A stretch of DNA of 64,000 nt from Bacteroidales bacterium (GTDB lineage Bacteria > Bacteroidota > Bacteroidia > Bacteroidales > Muribaculaceae), in the NCBI GenBank assembly GCA_910575615.1, contig CAJTEX010000012.1, positions 1 through 64,000 on the forward strand, read 5' to 3'. The notes under the pieces were generated by a model, which was not told the origin of the DNA, made no database searches, and saw only the letters and a list, made by a program, of their open reading frames with translations. The stretch's first letter is position 1; every line of letters starts with the position of its first letter. A program made the translations under genes and the position numbers. Below, in pieces: positions 45,291-55,156 of this stretch.

Positions 45291-46091
45291 TCAGGAGAAG
45301 TTGCCTTTGCAAACCTCCACGATTTTGTAGAGGTAGCGTAGCGACTCAAGCATGAAATTGGAGTTTACCCGGTTTTTCTTGTAGGCGCGCCGATGTTCGG
45401 CGTATATTCTGCGGTGTGACGAGAATCCTGAAGAGGAAGCTCCTCCGGTGCGCATCGTCACGAAATCAATCGGGATATACCTGGTCTTGATTTTGTGGAG
45501 ATATATCAGCCGGAGCAGTTGCTCGAAGTCGGCGGCTATCTTGAAGGAGATGTCAAAGAGACCGTACTGGTTGTATATCTCCCTGCAGCAATAAAATGAC
45601 GGATGCGCGGGCATGAATCCCATGCGCATCTTCTCCCGGGAGAATCCTTTGGAGGAGTAATATCTCACGCATTTGTCAAGACGGCCAGGTTTGACATAAT
45701 GGATGTCGCCATACACGGCGTCTATGCGGGCGGATTCAGGGGCGGTGAACTCGGCTGCCACTCTCTCAAGCACGGTAGGAGAGGTGAAGAAGTCGTCGGA
45801 ATTAAGCAGTCCCACAACCTCTCCGGAGGCGAGGGCGATGCCTTTGTTCATCGCGTCGTATATGCCATTGTCTGGCTCAGACACCCATTTCAATTCAAGT
45901 CCGCGGCTACGGTATTTGTCTGCGTATTTCCTGACGATGTCCATAGTGCCGTCAGAACTTCCGCCGTCAACAACGATATGCTCTACATTGCCATAAGTCT
46001 GTCTGACCACACTGCGAAGTGTGTCCTCGATGGTGGCGGCGGAATTCCATGTCGCTGTGACAAGGGATATTTTGAAGCTCTTCATTGTCAT
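45291..46091 (-). CDS. Glycosyltransferase family 2 (WcaA-like)
   Basis: A 266-residue inverting GT-A sugar transferase. The N-terminal [35 protein letters not shown] and the metal-binding NSDDFF are visible, followed by [11 protein letters not shown] and [16 protein letters not shown], which are typical of this branch. No membrane segment. Probably adds one sugar to the lipid-linked repeat unit. Penultimate gene of the glycan run; 7 nt from its upstream neighbour. An ATG at 46085 is an alternative start. Confidence 0.9.
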   Translation of the reverse strand: MTMKSFKISLVTATWNSAATIEDTLRSVVRQTYGNVEHIVVDGGSSDGTMDIVRKYADKYRSRGLELKWVSEPDNGIYDAMNKGIALASGEVVGLLNSDDFFTSPTVLERVAAEFTAPESARIDAVYGDIHYVKPGRLDKCVRYYSSKGFSREKMRMGFMPAHPSFYCCREIYNQYGLFDISFKIAADFEQLLRLIYLHKIKTRYIPIDFVTMRTGGASSSGFSSHRRIYAEHRRAYKKNRVNSNFMLESLRYLYKIVEVCKGNFS

Positions 46092-46098
46092 ATGAATA

Positions 46099-47004
46099 TC
46101 AGAAACCTATGTTGTATTCTTCGCGCAGGATCTGTTTGATTTTCTGTGGATCGCCTCCGCTTTTGCGTTTTATTTCCAGCACTTTGGCATCAACCAGTGT
46201 GCGGTACCACCATCCTTGGATGAATGAAAACAGGAATCCCTCTTTGCCTTCAAGGAAAGCCCCCTTGAACAGGTAACGGTAAAAGAAATACGCCGCGGAG
46301 CGCAAGAAAAGAGGCTGACGCGCGTATTTGTGCTTCTTGTTTCGTTTGGCGAGGGCCTGGCGTGAAATCACCTTGCTGCCGTCAGTCTGGGCCGCGCCTG
46401 TGATATTGTATTCAATGTCAAGCAGGTCGGCGGCTTCCCTCACAGCATAATTGACATGTTTGTGGCAGAACCACGACAGGTTGTTGAGGTTGTGGTCACA
46501 GAAATCATTGTCAAACTCAACGATTTCACTTTGGGTGAGCTGTATATGTTCATCCATAAGCCGTTGCTCACATCTGCCCTTGCCGTACTTGAAGATTCGC
46601 AGCAACTTGACCGGATAGATACCGCGCTTCATCCATTTGCCGAGGAATATATGGCGGCGGTTGAGCACCACGCCCGACGTCTCCTCTCCAAGAGTCGGCA
46701 GTTTCTGGCGGATTTCCTCTACCAGCTCTGGAAGCAGATACTCGTCGGCGTCAAGCCGCAGCACCCATCCGGTATCAGCCGGCAGCTGGTCAAGCGCCCA
46801 GTTGAATTGGTGGGCGTGATTGTTAATCCATTTGTTCTGGAGGATGTTAACTGTCGGATATTCGGCTGCAATATCCAAAGTCCTGTCAGTCGAGAAGCTG
46901 TCTACCACATATATGGCCTTGGCAATCGGCAGCACATTCTCGATACAACGTCTGATGTGAAGCTCCTCGTCTTTGGTCAATATGACGACTGTCAAATCAA
47001 GCAT
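46099..47004 (-). CDS. Glycosyltransferase family 2 (WaaE/KdtX-like)
   Basis: A 301-residue GT-A transferase. The N terminus [41 protein letters not shown] and the RLDADEYL metal-binding motif match the WaaE/KdtX branch known from LPS-core and capsule glucosylation. The C-terminal part ([28 protein letters not shown]) is amphipathic and probably membrane-associated, as usual for this branch. Follows the WcaF-like gene after 37 nt. Confidence 0.9.
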   Translation of the reverse strand: MLDLTVVILTKDEELHIRRCIENVLPIAKAIYVVDSFSTDRTLDIAAEYPTVNILQNKWINNHAHQFNWALDQLPADTGWVLRLDADEYLLPELVEEIRQKLPTLGEETSGVVLNRRHIFLGKWMKRGIYPVKLLRIFKYGKGRCEQRLMDEHIQLTQSEIVEFDNDFCDHNLNNLSWFCHKHVNYAVREAADLLDIEYNITGAAQTDGSKVISRQALAKRNKKHKYARQPLFLRSAAYFFYRYLFKGAFLEGKEGFLFSFIQGWWYRTLVDAKVLEIKRKSGGDPQKIKQILREEYNIGF

Positions 47005-47041
47005 AATATGTTGTGGTAATTTGACAATAAATTTTTAAGAT

Positions 47042-47608
47042 TCAATTGCAATTATGTCGGATTGCTCGTTTTTTGATTGGTTTTGCGGGGTTGCCCCCAG
47101 CAACAGTCCAAGAATCAATATTTTTGAATGTGGCAGAGCAAGCCCCAAGCACAGCTCCTTCGCCAATGGTCACGCCCATTCCAACAAACGCTCGAGCTCC
47201 AATCCATGCGTCTTTTTTTATCTCTATTGGGGCTGTGATCAGTCTGTTGTCAGCATCATAAATATCATGCGAAGCGGTACATAACATTGCTCCTTGGCTT
47301 ACAGTAGCATGCTCGCCAAGTATAATCGAGTCAACATTATAGCATTCCACATTTGACGCCAAGCAACTGTAAGGTCGCATTGTTAGGTTTGCTGGATAGT
47401 ATATTCGAGTAGAACTGTATATAACTGCATTCGGGGCAATTTTTGCACCAAAAAGCCTTAATAAAAAGCGCTTCCATCCAGAACCGATTGATCGAGGTAA
47501 CCATCTGGCGCCGAGTGTCCAGGTGAAATTCCACGTCAGTCTGATAATTTGATGTTTAATCCCTAAATGGTTGACATAAGGATGGAGTCTGGATTCTGAT
47601 TCAGCCAT
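47042..47608 (-). CDS. WcaF-like hexapeptide-repeat acetyltransferase
   Basis: A 188-residue left-handed-beta-helix acetyltransferase. The N-terminal helix pair (IRLTWNFTWTLGARWLPRSIG) and the turns GEHATVSQGAMLCTASHDI, ITAPIEIKKDAWIGARAFVGMGVTIGEGAVLGACS and VAGGNPAKPIK are those of the colanic-acid WcaF group; the SHD histidine is a likely catalytic residue. It would O-acetylate a repeat-unit sugar. Starts 4 nt after the polymerase stop. Confidence 0.9.
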   Translation of the reverse strand: MAESESRLHPYVNHLGIKHQIIRLTWNFTWTLGARWLPRSIGSGWKRFLLRLFGAKIAPNAVIYSSTRIYYPANLTMRPYSCLASNVECYNVDSIILGEHATVSQGAMLCTASHDIYDADNRLITAPIEIKKDAWIGARAFVGMGVTIGEGAVLGACSATFKNIDSWTVAGGNPAKPIKKRAIRHNCN

Positions 47609-47612
47609 TGGT

Positions 47613-48833
47613 TTATTGCATATATTTGTTGAACGGTATCGAGCATGTCAGCCAGAACAGGGGGAACATCAGTGCCCCGGCAAACAGGAGCCATCCTTCG
47701 GCGATGCCATCGACCAGGAAAAATATCAGGAGGGAGATGGTCAATGGCGTCAGTTGTGAATGGCGTGTGCGGCATAAGTTTTTTGCGGTGGCAGATATGA
47801 ACCAGCAGAACAGGGCGCCCCCGATTATGCCGCCATAGCTTAGCAGCGACATCCAGGAGGAACCAGGTTCAAGATAGGTGAGTTTCCCTGGCTCGTTTTT
47901 CCAGGATGGCCTGGGATATTCGTTGGCATAGCCGATTCCTATGAATGGAGATGAGGATATCTCTTTAATTCTGGTTGCCCAGATTTCCTGGCGGGAGTAT
48001 ATCAGGGAGTCATGGCTGTCGCCGATGGCGTTTTTGTGGACTATCACCTGGAGGGCCAACGGCGACAACGCGGCGAGTGACAGTATGGCAGCAGTTGCCA
48101 AGATTCTCGAGCGGATGCCTGCCAGATGTTTTTTGAGGCAGTCCATCATCAATAAGGTCTCGATGGTTATGGCCGCAATCATGGCTACTGTGGCAATACG
48201 AGAACCGGCCGCTACGCATGTGATGATGCTTATGACTGTGGCAATGGTCCAGTAAGCTGCGTGTGTCGATTTGTCTGACACTAATGCGTTGTGAAAGACA
48301 ATCACAGATACAAATCCGGCTATTGGAGACAATGTCATCCCTTTTTCGAAAACACCTTTGAATCCATAATAAAAGAATGTAGTGTCTGACATCTGGCGGC
48401 CTGTGGCCATACAATAAATCCAGATGGTAAAGGATGCGGCCACCATTATGACCAGAATCCAGAACATCATCTTACCGGTCCATACTCTCGCCAGGCGTAG
48501 CCAGGGAGTGGTCAAAAGCGGGGAGAACGTGAGCAGGCCGATTGTGAACGCGGCGAAGCGTGACACGCGAAGTCGCAATTCAGGCTCGGGGTGCATAATC
48601 AACGTGAGTCCGTAGTATATGACCAGGCTTGCGAGCGGAATGGAAATCGTGGCCCGTCTTTCAACGCAGGCCGCCAACACAATCAAAGACAAAGTAGTAA
48701 TGGCGGGCAACGGTATGTCAATAACGCCTGTGCATCTCACACAGATGACAGATGCGAGCATTACAGACAGCGTCTGTACCAGTATCAGCCGGGTGCGATG
48801 TCCGGTGTGCAATGTCGTGTTATGACCGGGCAT
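47613..48833 (-). CDS. O-antigen polymerase/ligase-type membrane protein
   Basis: About 406 residues with roughly 10-12 membrane segments, in the Wzy/WaaL superfamily. A large loop near the C-terminal third carries SLIYSRQEIWATRIKEISSSPFIGIGYANEYP, and the AGSRIATVAMIAA segment lies in the middle, as is common in this fold. Sequence alone does not separate a repeat-unit polymerase from an O-antigen ligase. It overlaps the end of the flippase gene by 14 nt, so the two are translationally coupled. It is one of two such proteins in the locus. Confidence 0.82.
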   Translation of the reverse strand: MPGHNTTLHTGHRTRLILVQTLSVMLASVICVRCTGVIDIPLPAITTLSLIVLAACVERRATISIPLASLVIYYGLTLIMHPEPELRLRVSRFAAFTIGLLTFSPLLTTPWLRLARVWTGKMMFWILVIMVAASFTIWIYCMATGRQMSDTTFFYYGFKGVFEKGMTLSPIAGFVSVIVFHNALVSDKSTHAAYWTIATVISIITCVAAGSRIATVAMIAAITIETLLMMDCLKKHLAGIRSRILATAAILSLAALSPLALQVIVHKNAIGDSHDSLIYSRQEIWATRIKEISSSPFIGIGYANEYPRPSWKNEPGKLTYLEPGSSWMSLLSYGGIIGGALFCWFISATAKNLCRTRHSQLTPLTISLLIFFLVDGIAEGWLLFAGALMFPLFWLTCSIPFNKYMQ

Positions 48834-50280
48834 CACGCAGGGATTGCCGTGATTTGAGCAGATTGAAGACCGAGACGCATACGCGGGTCTGGAAAATCAT
48901 TGAGAGACCGCCGTAGGTCAACAGGCAAATGGCTATTCCCAGCCCGACCTGTATCCATTCTCCTACTGCCACTAACTGGACTGAAAAGGCGGCTGTCGCC
49001 ATCAACGCTGCTATTATCAATGTCGGCAATATCAGTCGGCATTGCCTTAACAGGTCAAGTCCAATATGCCTGCCCGACAGATGGGCGTTTATGGTGAAAT
49101 TCAACGCTGTGCCGCCCAAAAGTCCGACACAGACCGCAGACAGCCCGAACGGGATTGTGACGGCAAGCAGGGAAAGACCCACCGCGACATTGGCAACCTG
49201 GAGTTTGAGGTAGAGGCCGCCTTTGCCATATATCTCGAGAATCATGAAATTGATGGAGTTCAACGGGAAGAAGAGGAAATATAGACACAGAATCCTCAAA
49301 AGCCTGGCGGTATAGAGCCATTGGTGGCCGATGAGCGCGGTGGTCAGCGGAACCGCCAACGCGGCTATCCCCAACATGAGCGGGGCAATGAAAAACATCG
49401 ACAGCCTTATGTATTCAGAAACCATTCCGCATAATTTGCGAGTGTCGTCCTGGTAGCCGCAAAACATCGGGAAAGCCGCCCGGTTGACGATACGTGTCAG
49501 ATTCTCGGATGCCATGCTGCCGAGCTGCCGCGCGTTGGTGTAGCATCCCAGGGCATAGGCCGAGAAGACCTTGCCGATGGCCAGCACATAAAAACTGTTG
49601 TAAAGGCAGTCGACAACCTTGCTCATCAGCAGTTTGCTTCCGAAGCCATATAGCCGTCGGAAAGCGTATGCCGAAAAAAGCAACTTTGGACGCCATTGGG
49701 TGACCAACCAGAGGGTTATGGCTGTGAAAACCTGGTTGGTGAGTTGCAGGCATACGATTGACCACGCGCCATAGCCATTGTATGCCATATATATGCCTGC
49801 GAAGCCAGATGTCAGAGTCCCGACAAAAGTTGATTTAGCCTGAGTCTTGAAATCGAGCCGGGAAGTCAACACCGCCCGGTGGACAACCAGGGATGACTGT
49901 ATGGGTATGCAAAGGGCCATCACCCGGAGCAATCCTGTGAGCCGTGGTTCACCATAGAATCCGGCCACAAGCGGGGCTATGGCGAAGAGCAGCAGGTAAA
50001 GTATCGCGCCGCTTGCGATGTTGACGTAAAATGATGTCGACAGTTCGGCCTCGTCGCGGTCAAGCTTGCGTATGATGGCTTGGGACAGGCCTCCCTCGGC
50101 TATCAGTTGCGAGATGACGATGAAAAAGGCAAGCATCCCCACCAGACCATAGTCGGTAGGGGAGAGGGCCCTCGCCATGAACACGAAGACAACGAATTGC
50201 ATCCCCTGTACGGCAAACCGCTCGAACGCGCTCCAGGAAATGCCGGCCCTGAGGATCTTGTATTTGTCTGTGTGCGCCAT
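48820..50280 (-). CDS. Wzx-type oligosaccharide flippase, left copy
   Basis: A 486-residue polysaccharide transporter of the MOP superfamily with about 14 membrane segments. It flips lipid-linked repeat units across the inner membrane. Conserved pieces: AVQGMQFVVFVFMARALSPTDYGLVGMLAFF at the N terminus and GFGSKLLMSKVVDCLYNSFYVLAIGKVFSAYALGCYTNA in the middle. ATG at 50280 chosen over the TTG at 50286. It is related to the partial flippase at the right edge, sharing the GSK-L-LY-IGK-YN pattern. The base composition is richer in G+C than in the genes to its right. Confidence 0.92.
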   Translation of the reverse strand: MAHTDKYKILRAGISWSAFERFAVQGMQFVVFVFMARALSPTDYGLVGMLAFFIVISQLIAEGGLSQAIIRKLDRDEAELSTSFYVNIASGAILYLLLFAIAPLVAGFYGEPRLTGLLRVMALCIPIQSSLVVHRAVLTSRLDFKTQAKSTFVGTLTSGFAGIYMAYNGYGAWSIVCLQLTNQVFTAITLWLVTQWRPKLLFSAYAFRRLYGFGSKLLMSKVVDCLYNSFYVLAIGKVFSAYALGCYTNARQLGSMASENLTRIVNRAAFPMFCGYQDDTRKLCGMVSEYIRLSMFFIAPLMLGIAALAVPLTTALIGHQWLYTARLLRILCLYFLFFPLNSINFMILEIYGKGGLYLKLQVANVAVGLSLLAVTIPFGLSAVCVGLLGGTALNFTINAHLSGRHIGLDLLRQCRLILPTLIIAALMATAAFSVQLVAVGEWIQVGLGIAICLLTYGGLSMIFQTRVCVSVFNLLKSRQSLRDARS

Positions 50281-50286
50281 ATTCAA

Positions 50287-51426
50287 TCAGGCCATATGGA
50301 GGAAATCCGGAGTATCTCCCTCTTTTAGAATCCAACTGTACAGCTGATTCATTTTTTCACCCAAAGATGCAACCGAGTAGTGCCGGGAAATTAGTTCGCG
50401 TCCTTTTCTACCCATTTCGTGCAGGGATTTATCTCCTATACGGAAGCTCTCCAGTATAGTTTTGTTTATCTCTTCCTGGGAGTTCTCTATCCACCATCCA
50501 CATTTGTTTTCAGGAAGTTCTTGCCAAGGCATTCCTTTCGATGCGATAATAGGTACGCCGCGTACGAGAGCTTCTGTCACGATGTTGCCAAAATTTTCAA
50601 AATCACTGGGGACAGCAAGAATGGACAAGGATTTTATAGCGTCATCTTTTTCTTTACCAGACAAGAAACCGGTCATTTCAACGTTCGTGAGACCCAGATG
50701 GGCGATTTTAGATTTCAGAAATTCTGTATAACCAGCATCTCCACCGCCTATGATTCTAAGTCTGGCATCGGCTGGAAGTTGCTCTTTCAAATCATACATT
50801 GCGTGTATCAGACGTTCGACCCTTTTGCGTGGGTGTAGTCGCCCGAGGTAACCCACGGTGAATGTTGGTTTGTCAGGAATCGGAGAGTCAATGACTCCTG
50901 TGGTCTCTATCGGGTTTGGGATTATGGCTACAGGTGTCTTGAACCCAAGATTCCGGAAATGCTCCATTTCCTCCCGGCATGTGCATTGTACAGCGGCGGC
51001 ATTCGTGAGTATCTTACGTTGATATAATGCCATAGACAGCCGTTTGATTAACGCATTATGCGCAATCGCCTCAGGATAAAGCATTCCTCTGAGTGTCACC
51101 ACATATGGCTTTCCAATGCTGCTGGCATATGATGAAACTGTATGACCATGCAGCATCCATATTCCTTGGATATGGTATATGTCAATATCTTTGATGTCAC
51201 GCAGCAACTGTCTTAAGCCAGGTACATATGCGAGGGTGCCAAATTTTGAGTGCTTGGTGTATATCGGATTCGCGTCGTCGTCAATCAGACGGTCTCCTTC
51301 AGGCAACGGCGCTGTTATGGCTGTCACATTGTGTCCACGGTTTCTGAGGCCCTTAATCGTGAGCCATGTGCTTAATGCGGGTCCACCGGCCCATACATCA
51401 AGAGCTCCGGAATGAAGAATGTTCAT
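50287..51426 (-). CDS. Glycosyltransferase family 4
   Basis: A 379-residue GT-B retaining transferase. Starts MNILHSGALDVWAGGPALSTWLTIKGLRNRGHNV; the donor-binding C-terminal domain has VGYLGRLHPRKRVERLIHAM and the E-x7-E motif in PSDFENFGNIVTEALVRGVPIIASKGMP. Overlaps the upstream GT4 gene by 4 nt (ATGA) and stops seven bases before the flippase ATG, so it is tightly coupled on both sides. Confidence 0.92.
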   Translation of the reverse strand: MNILHSGALDVWAGGPALSTWLTIKGLRNRGHNVTAITAPLPEGDRLIDDDANPIYTKHSKFGTLAYVPGLRQLLRDIKDIDIYHIQGIWMLHGHTVSSYASSIGKPYVVTLRGMLYPEAIAHNALIKRLSMALYQRKILTNAAAVQCTCREEMEHFRNLGFKTPVAIIPNPIETTGVIDSPIPDKPTFTVGYLGRLHPRKRVERLIHAMYDLKEQLPADARLRIIGGGDAGYTEFLKSKIAHLGLTNVEMTGFLSGKEKDDAIKSLSILAVPSDFENFGNIVTEALVRGVPIIASKGMPWQELPENKCGWWIENSQEEINKTILESFRIGDKSLHEMGRKGRELISRHYSVASLGEKMNQLYSWILKEGDTPDFLHMA

Positions 51427-52571
51427 CGTTGATAAAGTCGGTGTTTCTTCTGGATTTCTGATATGTGTTTGTTAAGGATGGCGGCTTGCCTGTCACAACT
51501 TATGGCATTCTTATATTCAAGATTGTTCTGCTTGGCGACGGCAAGATATTTTGGGCTTTTCAAGAGGGGTATCAAGCACTCGGCCAAAGCATTTGAATCT
51601 CCGGATGGAAAAATCGCACCTCCATTGGAATCCTTGATAAGAGAAGCTGCTCCGAGTCCGTCGCTGATCACCACGGCTTGCCCTCGTTGTATGGCTTCAT
51701 TTATTCGTATACCCCATGGCTCCACCCGTCCGGGAGCGACGAGGATGTCAATCTGAGGGATAAGCTTGTCGTATTCCTCAGCATCCAACACTCCTTCAAA
51801 TCTGACAAGGCCAGAGAGTCTATAGCGTTGTGCCATCGATTTCAGTCTTGTCTCCATTCTTCCACGCCCGGTGATATGACATACAAAATTATCAATACCT
51901 TGTTCAGATAATTTTCTGATAGCCTTTATCAGGATATCCACTCCTTTGTAATGTTCAAGCAGTCCTGGACAAAGCAGGTGTATCAAGCCGTCAGATGCGT
52001 TGGCATACTGTGTTTCTTTTCCTTCATCCGTGAAGTAACCGAAAGGATAGATGTCTTCGGGGCTGAATCCCAATTTTTGGAATTGCCTGAAATCTCGCTG
52101 TGAGTTTCCTGATAGACACATCACCCCGAGGCTTTTGGATGCGATATCGCGAGTATGGCGCGGCAGAAGCAAACGGATGTATGCGCTCTTGACTATTTTC
52201 CGCATTCCATGCTCGAGGTTGAAATACGCCTCCGACATATTACAGAATGCCACATTCTTTGAAATGGCATATTGTATCAGTTCTCTCATTCTTGGCGGAT
52301 GTGTGATGCCGTTAAAGACATGCAGGCGGTCGGCATATTTGTCAATCAGAGATTTACCTGTCGTAATCCAATCCTCGTCAGAGATGATAGTGTGGTTGGG
52401 AAACAATTTGCCTTTGTCAGCCCATCCCATTGCCTTGCGTGAGGCGCTTAGGCTTCCTGTCACCACTATGCATTCAGAATCGTATGTCTCGCAATAAGCT
52501 TTGAGGACATTGATCATTCCTGCACATGGAATGTTCCACCAAAAAACAGTCTTTTTATATGTCTCTTTCAT
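51423..52571 (-). CDS. Glycosyltransferase family 4
   Basis: A 382-residue GT-B transferase. The N-terminal acceptor domain is atypical (TVFWWNIPCAGMINVLKAYCETYDSECIVVTG). The C-terminal domain carries LLCPGLLEHYKGVDILIKAI and the E-x7-E motif region VEPWGIRINEAIQRGQAVVISDGLG. Overlaps the polymerase gene by 4 nt. Base composition is A+T-richer than in the flanking flippase. Confidence 0.9.
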   Translation of the reverse strand: MKETYKKTVFWWNIPCAGMINVLKAYCETYDSECIVVTGSLSASRKAMGWADKGKLFPNHTIISDEDWITTGKSLIDKYADRLHVFNGITHPPRMRELIQYAISKNVAFCNMSEAYFNLEHGMRKIVKSAYIRLLLPRHTRDIASKSLGVMCLSGNSQRDFRQFQKLGFSPEDIYPFGYFTDEGKETQYANASDGLIHLLCPGLLEHYKGVDILIKAIRKLSEQGIDNFVCHITGRGRMETRLKSMAQRYRLSGLVRFEGVLDAEEYDKLIPQIDILVAPGRVEPWGIRINEAIQRGQAVVISDGLGAASLIKDSNGGAIFPSGDSNALAECLIPLLKSPKYLAVAKQNNLEYKNAISCDRQAAILNKHISEIQKKHRLYQR

Positions 52572-53965
52572 CTTGAACCAGGTTGTCTCATTTTTTTGTT
52601 AGAAGAATCATAAAGCCCATATAGCGCGGGCATAACGTATATCAGCGGACTTACAATGGAGCCAAACATCATGGAGCCAATGACAGATGACAATGCCGCG
52701 ACACCAAACGCGAGTCCATACGGTCGACGTTGTTTATATGAGCGGGTTACAGTCTTGACAGCAATCGTAATCAGTATCACATACAAGGCGGCCCCGAGCA
52801 CTCCGAAATCGCAAAGAGTAAGGACAAGACCCGATTGCATTGGTATAAGGGCATTGCCGATTGTCTGGCCTGGAATATGGAATGTATATTGCGCGGTTCC
52901 GTAGCCCAGCAGACGCAATTCGGGATTGGGATCCCAGATAATATGGTCGAGCACTATTCGTTCCTGACGGTCATCTTCCATCTCTTCTTGTGCGCGTCCA
53001 AACGAACGTTCATATAACAGGTCCATAAATCCTGTGCTTTCAGTCTGCTCTTGTCCAGGGATTGTATCTATTTTTTGCCATTCAGACCATAGGCTTACGG
53101 CCAAAATTGCCACAATTCCCAAAGGCAATAGTTTGCCTGTAAGATTTTTCAGAGGAAGGAACCACAAAATGACCGGCACAGCGATGGCAAATGTAATCAG
53201 TGCGGCAGATGAGAAAGTATAAATCAGCACGAAAACACCGGCACATAATGCCGCCAGATGGTATTTGGGATTGTTGTACCGGTATATCTTCTGGCTGAAC
53301 ATCACAAGGGATGCGAGAAGATATGGAAGCACAAAAAAGGCCAAATTCTTTGGTTCTCCGCAGACACCATAGATCCTTAATATAGTTGTGCCTCCAGACT
53401 GAAACGTAGCCTCTGCATTTGTGGAGCCATCCTGGCGTAGGATGGGCATAAATTCAATCCCTGCTTTAAGACACAAGAAGTGTAGCAGGCCAAATCCAAT
53501 GGCGACCTCAACTGCAAGACAATATTTCGGATATAAGTTTTTTACAAATCCACGTGGTAGCAACGCTCCGAAGAAAAGCAAGGAGGCCGTTGTGAGATAT
53601 GTGTAATTGGTGTTGATTATTCGTGAGATTTTACTGATATGGCGTGCATATTCCTGAGGAGCGATGAATGCGAGTATGTCGCCAGCCAACAGCGCAATCA
53701 TCAAAAGCACCACAAAAGGCCTTATGACATTATTTACTGGTGTTTTTCTCCGAGAGCCGTTAAGGAATAATATGCTAAGCACCATCCCAAGGGCTATGAT
53801 TTTTGTGGGAAACCAGATAGTGAATGCAAACTGATAACAAAAAGCAAACGTAATCCCCCAGAAATACAATACAAGGAGATTGAAAAATTTCCGGTTTATG
53901 ACGAAATAAACAGTTAAGGCAACAAAAATGTAAAAGCCTATTTTTTGTAGTAAAAACCAGATCAT
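52568..53965 (-). CDS. Wzy-type polymerase/O-antigen ligase membrane protein
   Basis: A 465-residue protein with about 12 membrane segments. An RIYGVCGEPKNLAFFVLPYLLASL motif and a cytoplasmic or periplasmic loop (about 290-350, TIPGQEQTESTGFMDLLYERSFGRAQEEMEDDRQER) are typical of the Wzy/WaaL group, with LLGYGTAQYTFHIPGQ after the loop. It belongs to the right-hand glycan unit, whereas the 47613 gene belongs to the left-hand one. Confidence 0.82.
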   Translation of the reverse strand: MIWFLLQKIGFYIFVALTVYFVINRKFFNLLVLYFWGITFAFCYQFAFTIWFPTKIIALGMVLSILFLNGSRRKTPVNNVIRPFVVLLMIALLAGDILAFIAPQEYARHISKISRIINTNYTYLTTASLLFFGALLPRGFVKNLYPKYCLAVEVAIGFGLLHFLCLKAGIEFMPILRQDGSTNAEATFQSGGTTILRIYGVCGEPKNLAFFVLPYLLASLVMFSQKIYRYNNPKYHLAALCAGVFVLIYTFSSAALITFAIAVPVILWFLPLKNLTGKLLPLGIVAILAVSLWSEWQKIDTIPGQEQTESTGFMDLLYERSFGRAQEEMEDDRQERIVLDHIIWDPNPELRLLGYGTAQYTFHIPGQTIGNALIPMQSGLVLTLCDFGVLGAALYVILITIAVKTVTRSYKQRRPYGLAFGVAALSSVIGSMMFGSIVSPLIYVMPALYGLYDSSNKKMRQPGSR

Positions 53966-53986
53966 ATGTCAGAAGTCGGCCAGAAA

Positions 53987-55102
53987 TCAGCTTTTTTTAA
54001 TCAATTTTTTGATGATATTATAGTATTGCATTGCAGCCCTTTTATAGGTGAAACCAGATGCATAGTTCATAACTACGTCTTTCTGGGAAGGCTTTTGATC
54101 TAATTTCAATATCGCGTCTGACATATCATTTATATCAGTGGGCGAGAATAAAATTGCATATCCTCCAGCAACTTCCGGTAAAGAGGTGACATTGGAGCAC
54201 GCCACATTCACCCCCTGGGAGAAAGCCTCGATTACAGGAAGTCCGAAGCCTTCGTACAAGGAGGGAAAGATTAAGCCCTTGCTATTTGCGATAATCGTTC
54301 TTAAAACATTGTCCTCCTGAAACGGAATGTTATATATACCATCGTGGAATTCAGATTTTATATGGGTCATATATTCCTCCACATTTCCGATAAGTAAGAG
54401 GTCTGGCAAGCCGGGATGTGAAATCCGGGCATTGCGGTATGCTTTAATCAGATTGTCGATGTTTTTACGTCTGGAGATTAATCCCCACCATACAAAGTAT
54501 GGGCGGCGGGGTATTATTTGGTCGACGCCTGAGTCCGAAACTTCATCAGCGTTGAACCAAAACGGATTGATTCCATTATGGATAATTTCTATGGGAGTCT
54601 TGACTTGGGGGAAGAAATTGGCTATGTCATTTTTTGTGAATTCTGAGATGGCAACGATTGTAGAGAGCTGTGGTAATTGACGGTTAAGACTATGGCGGGT
54701 CCAGTATTTGAAAAATGTGGCATATTTCCCTGTGCTTAGACCTTTAATCGTAGACAGGTCTGCTAGTGAACATATCTGAGGTCCGTTGAAATTGGGTATA
54801 TATTCTATATGCCCGGGGTTTAAAAAAAGGTCAACATCGCAATCCAACTTCACATAATTCAGCCCCAACATCTGTTTTAACATCACTGATTTATGTGGAG
54901 CGCGGAAGAATTTTATTTCAACATTAGGCAGGTTGTTTATCTCATCATAAAATGTTTTCAGGCGGCTGGGGAACGGACGTCTGCTGTAATAAAGTTGAAA
55001 TTTATCCTCAGGATGTTCTTTAATCAGCTCCATTGTCATCCCCCTGACAGGGAAGCCACTGGTGAATGATGAGAAACAATTTGCTGAAATTGCAATGTTC
55101 AT
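53987..55102 (-). CDS. Glycosyltransferase family 4 (mannosyltransferase-like)
   Basis: A 371-residue GT-B transferase. MNIAISANCFSSFTSGFPVRGMTMELIKEHP opens the acceptor domain; LIGNVEEYMTHIK and SLYEGFGLPVIEAFSQGVNVACSNVTSLPEVAGG mark the donor domain with the E-x7-E motif. The layout resembles WbaZ/MtfB-type mannosyltransferases, but sugar specificity cannot be read. Distinctly A+T-rich compared with the rest of the window. Confidence 0.9.
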   Translation of the reverse strand: MNIAISANCFSSFTSGFPVRGMTMELIKEHPEDKFQLYYSRRPFPSRLKTFYDEINNLPNVEIKFFRAPHKSVMLKQMLGLNYVKLDCDVDLFLNPGHIEYIPNFNGPQICSLADLSTIKGLSTGKYATFFKYWTRHSLNRQLPQLSTIVAISEFTKNDIANFFPQVKTPIEIIHNGINPFWFNADEVSDSGVDQIIPRRPYFVWWGLISRRKNIDNLIKAYRNARISHPGLPDLLLIGNVEEYMTHIKSEFHDGIYNIPFQEDNVLRTIIANSKGLIFPSLYEGFGLPVIEAFSQGVNVACSNVTSLPEVAGGYAILFSPTDINDMSDAILKLDQKPSQKDVVMNYASGFTYKRAAMQYYNIIKKLIKKS

Positions 55103-55156
55103 AATCAGCCAGGATATGAGTTAATTATACTGAATGTGATGTTAAGATTCTGTGGG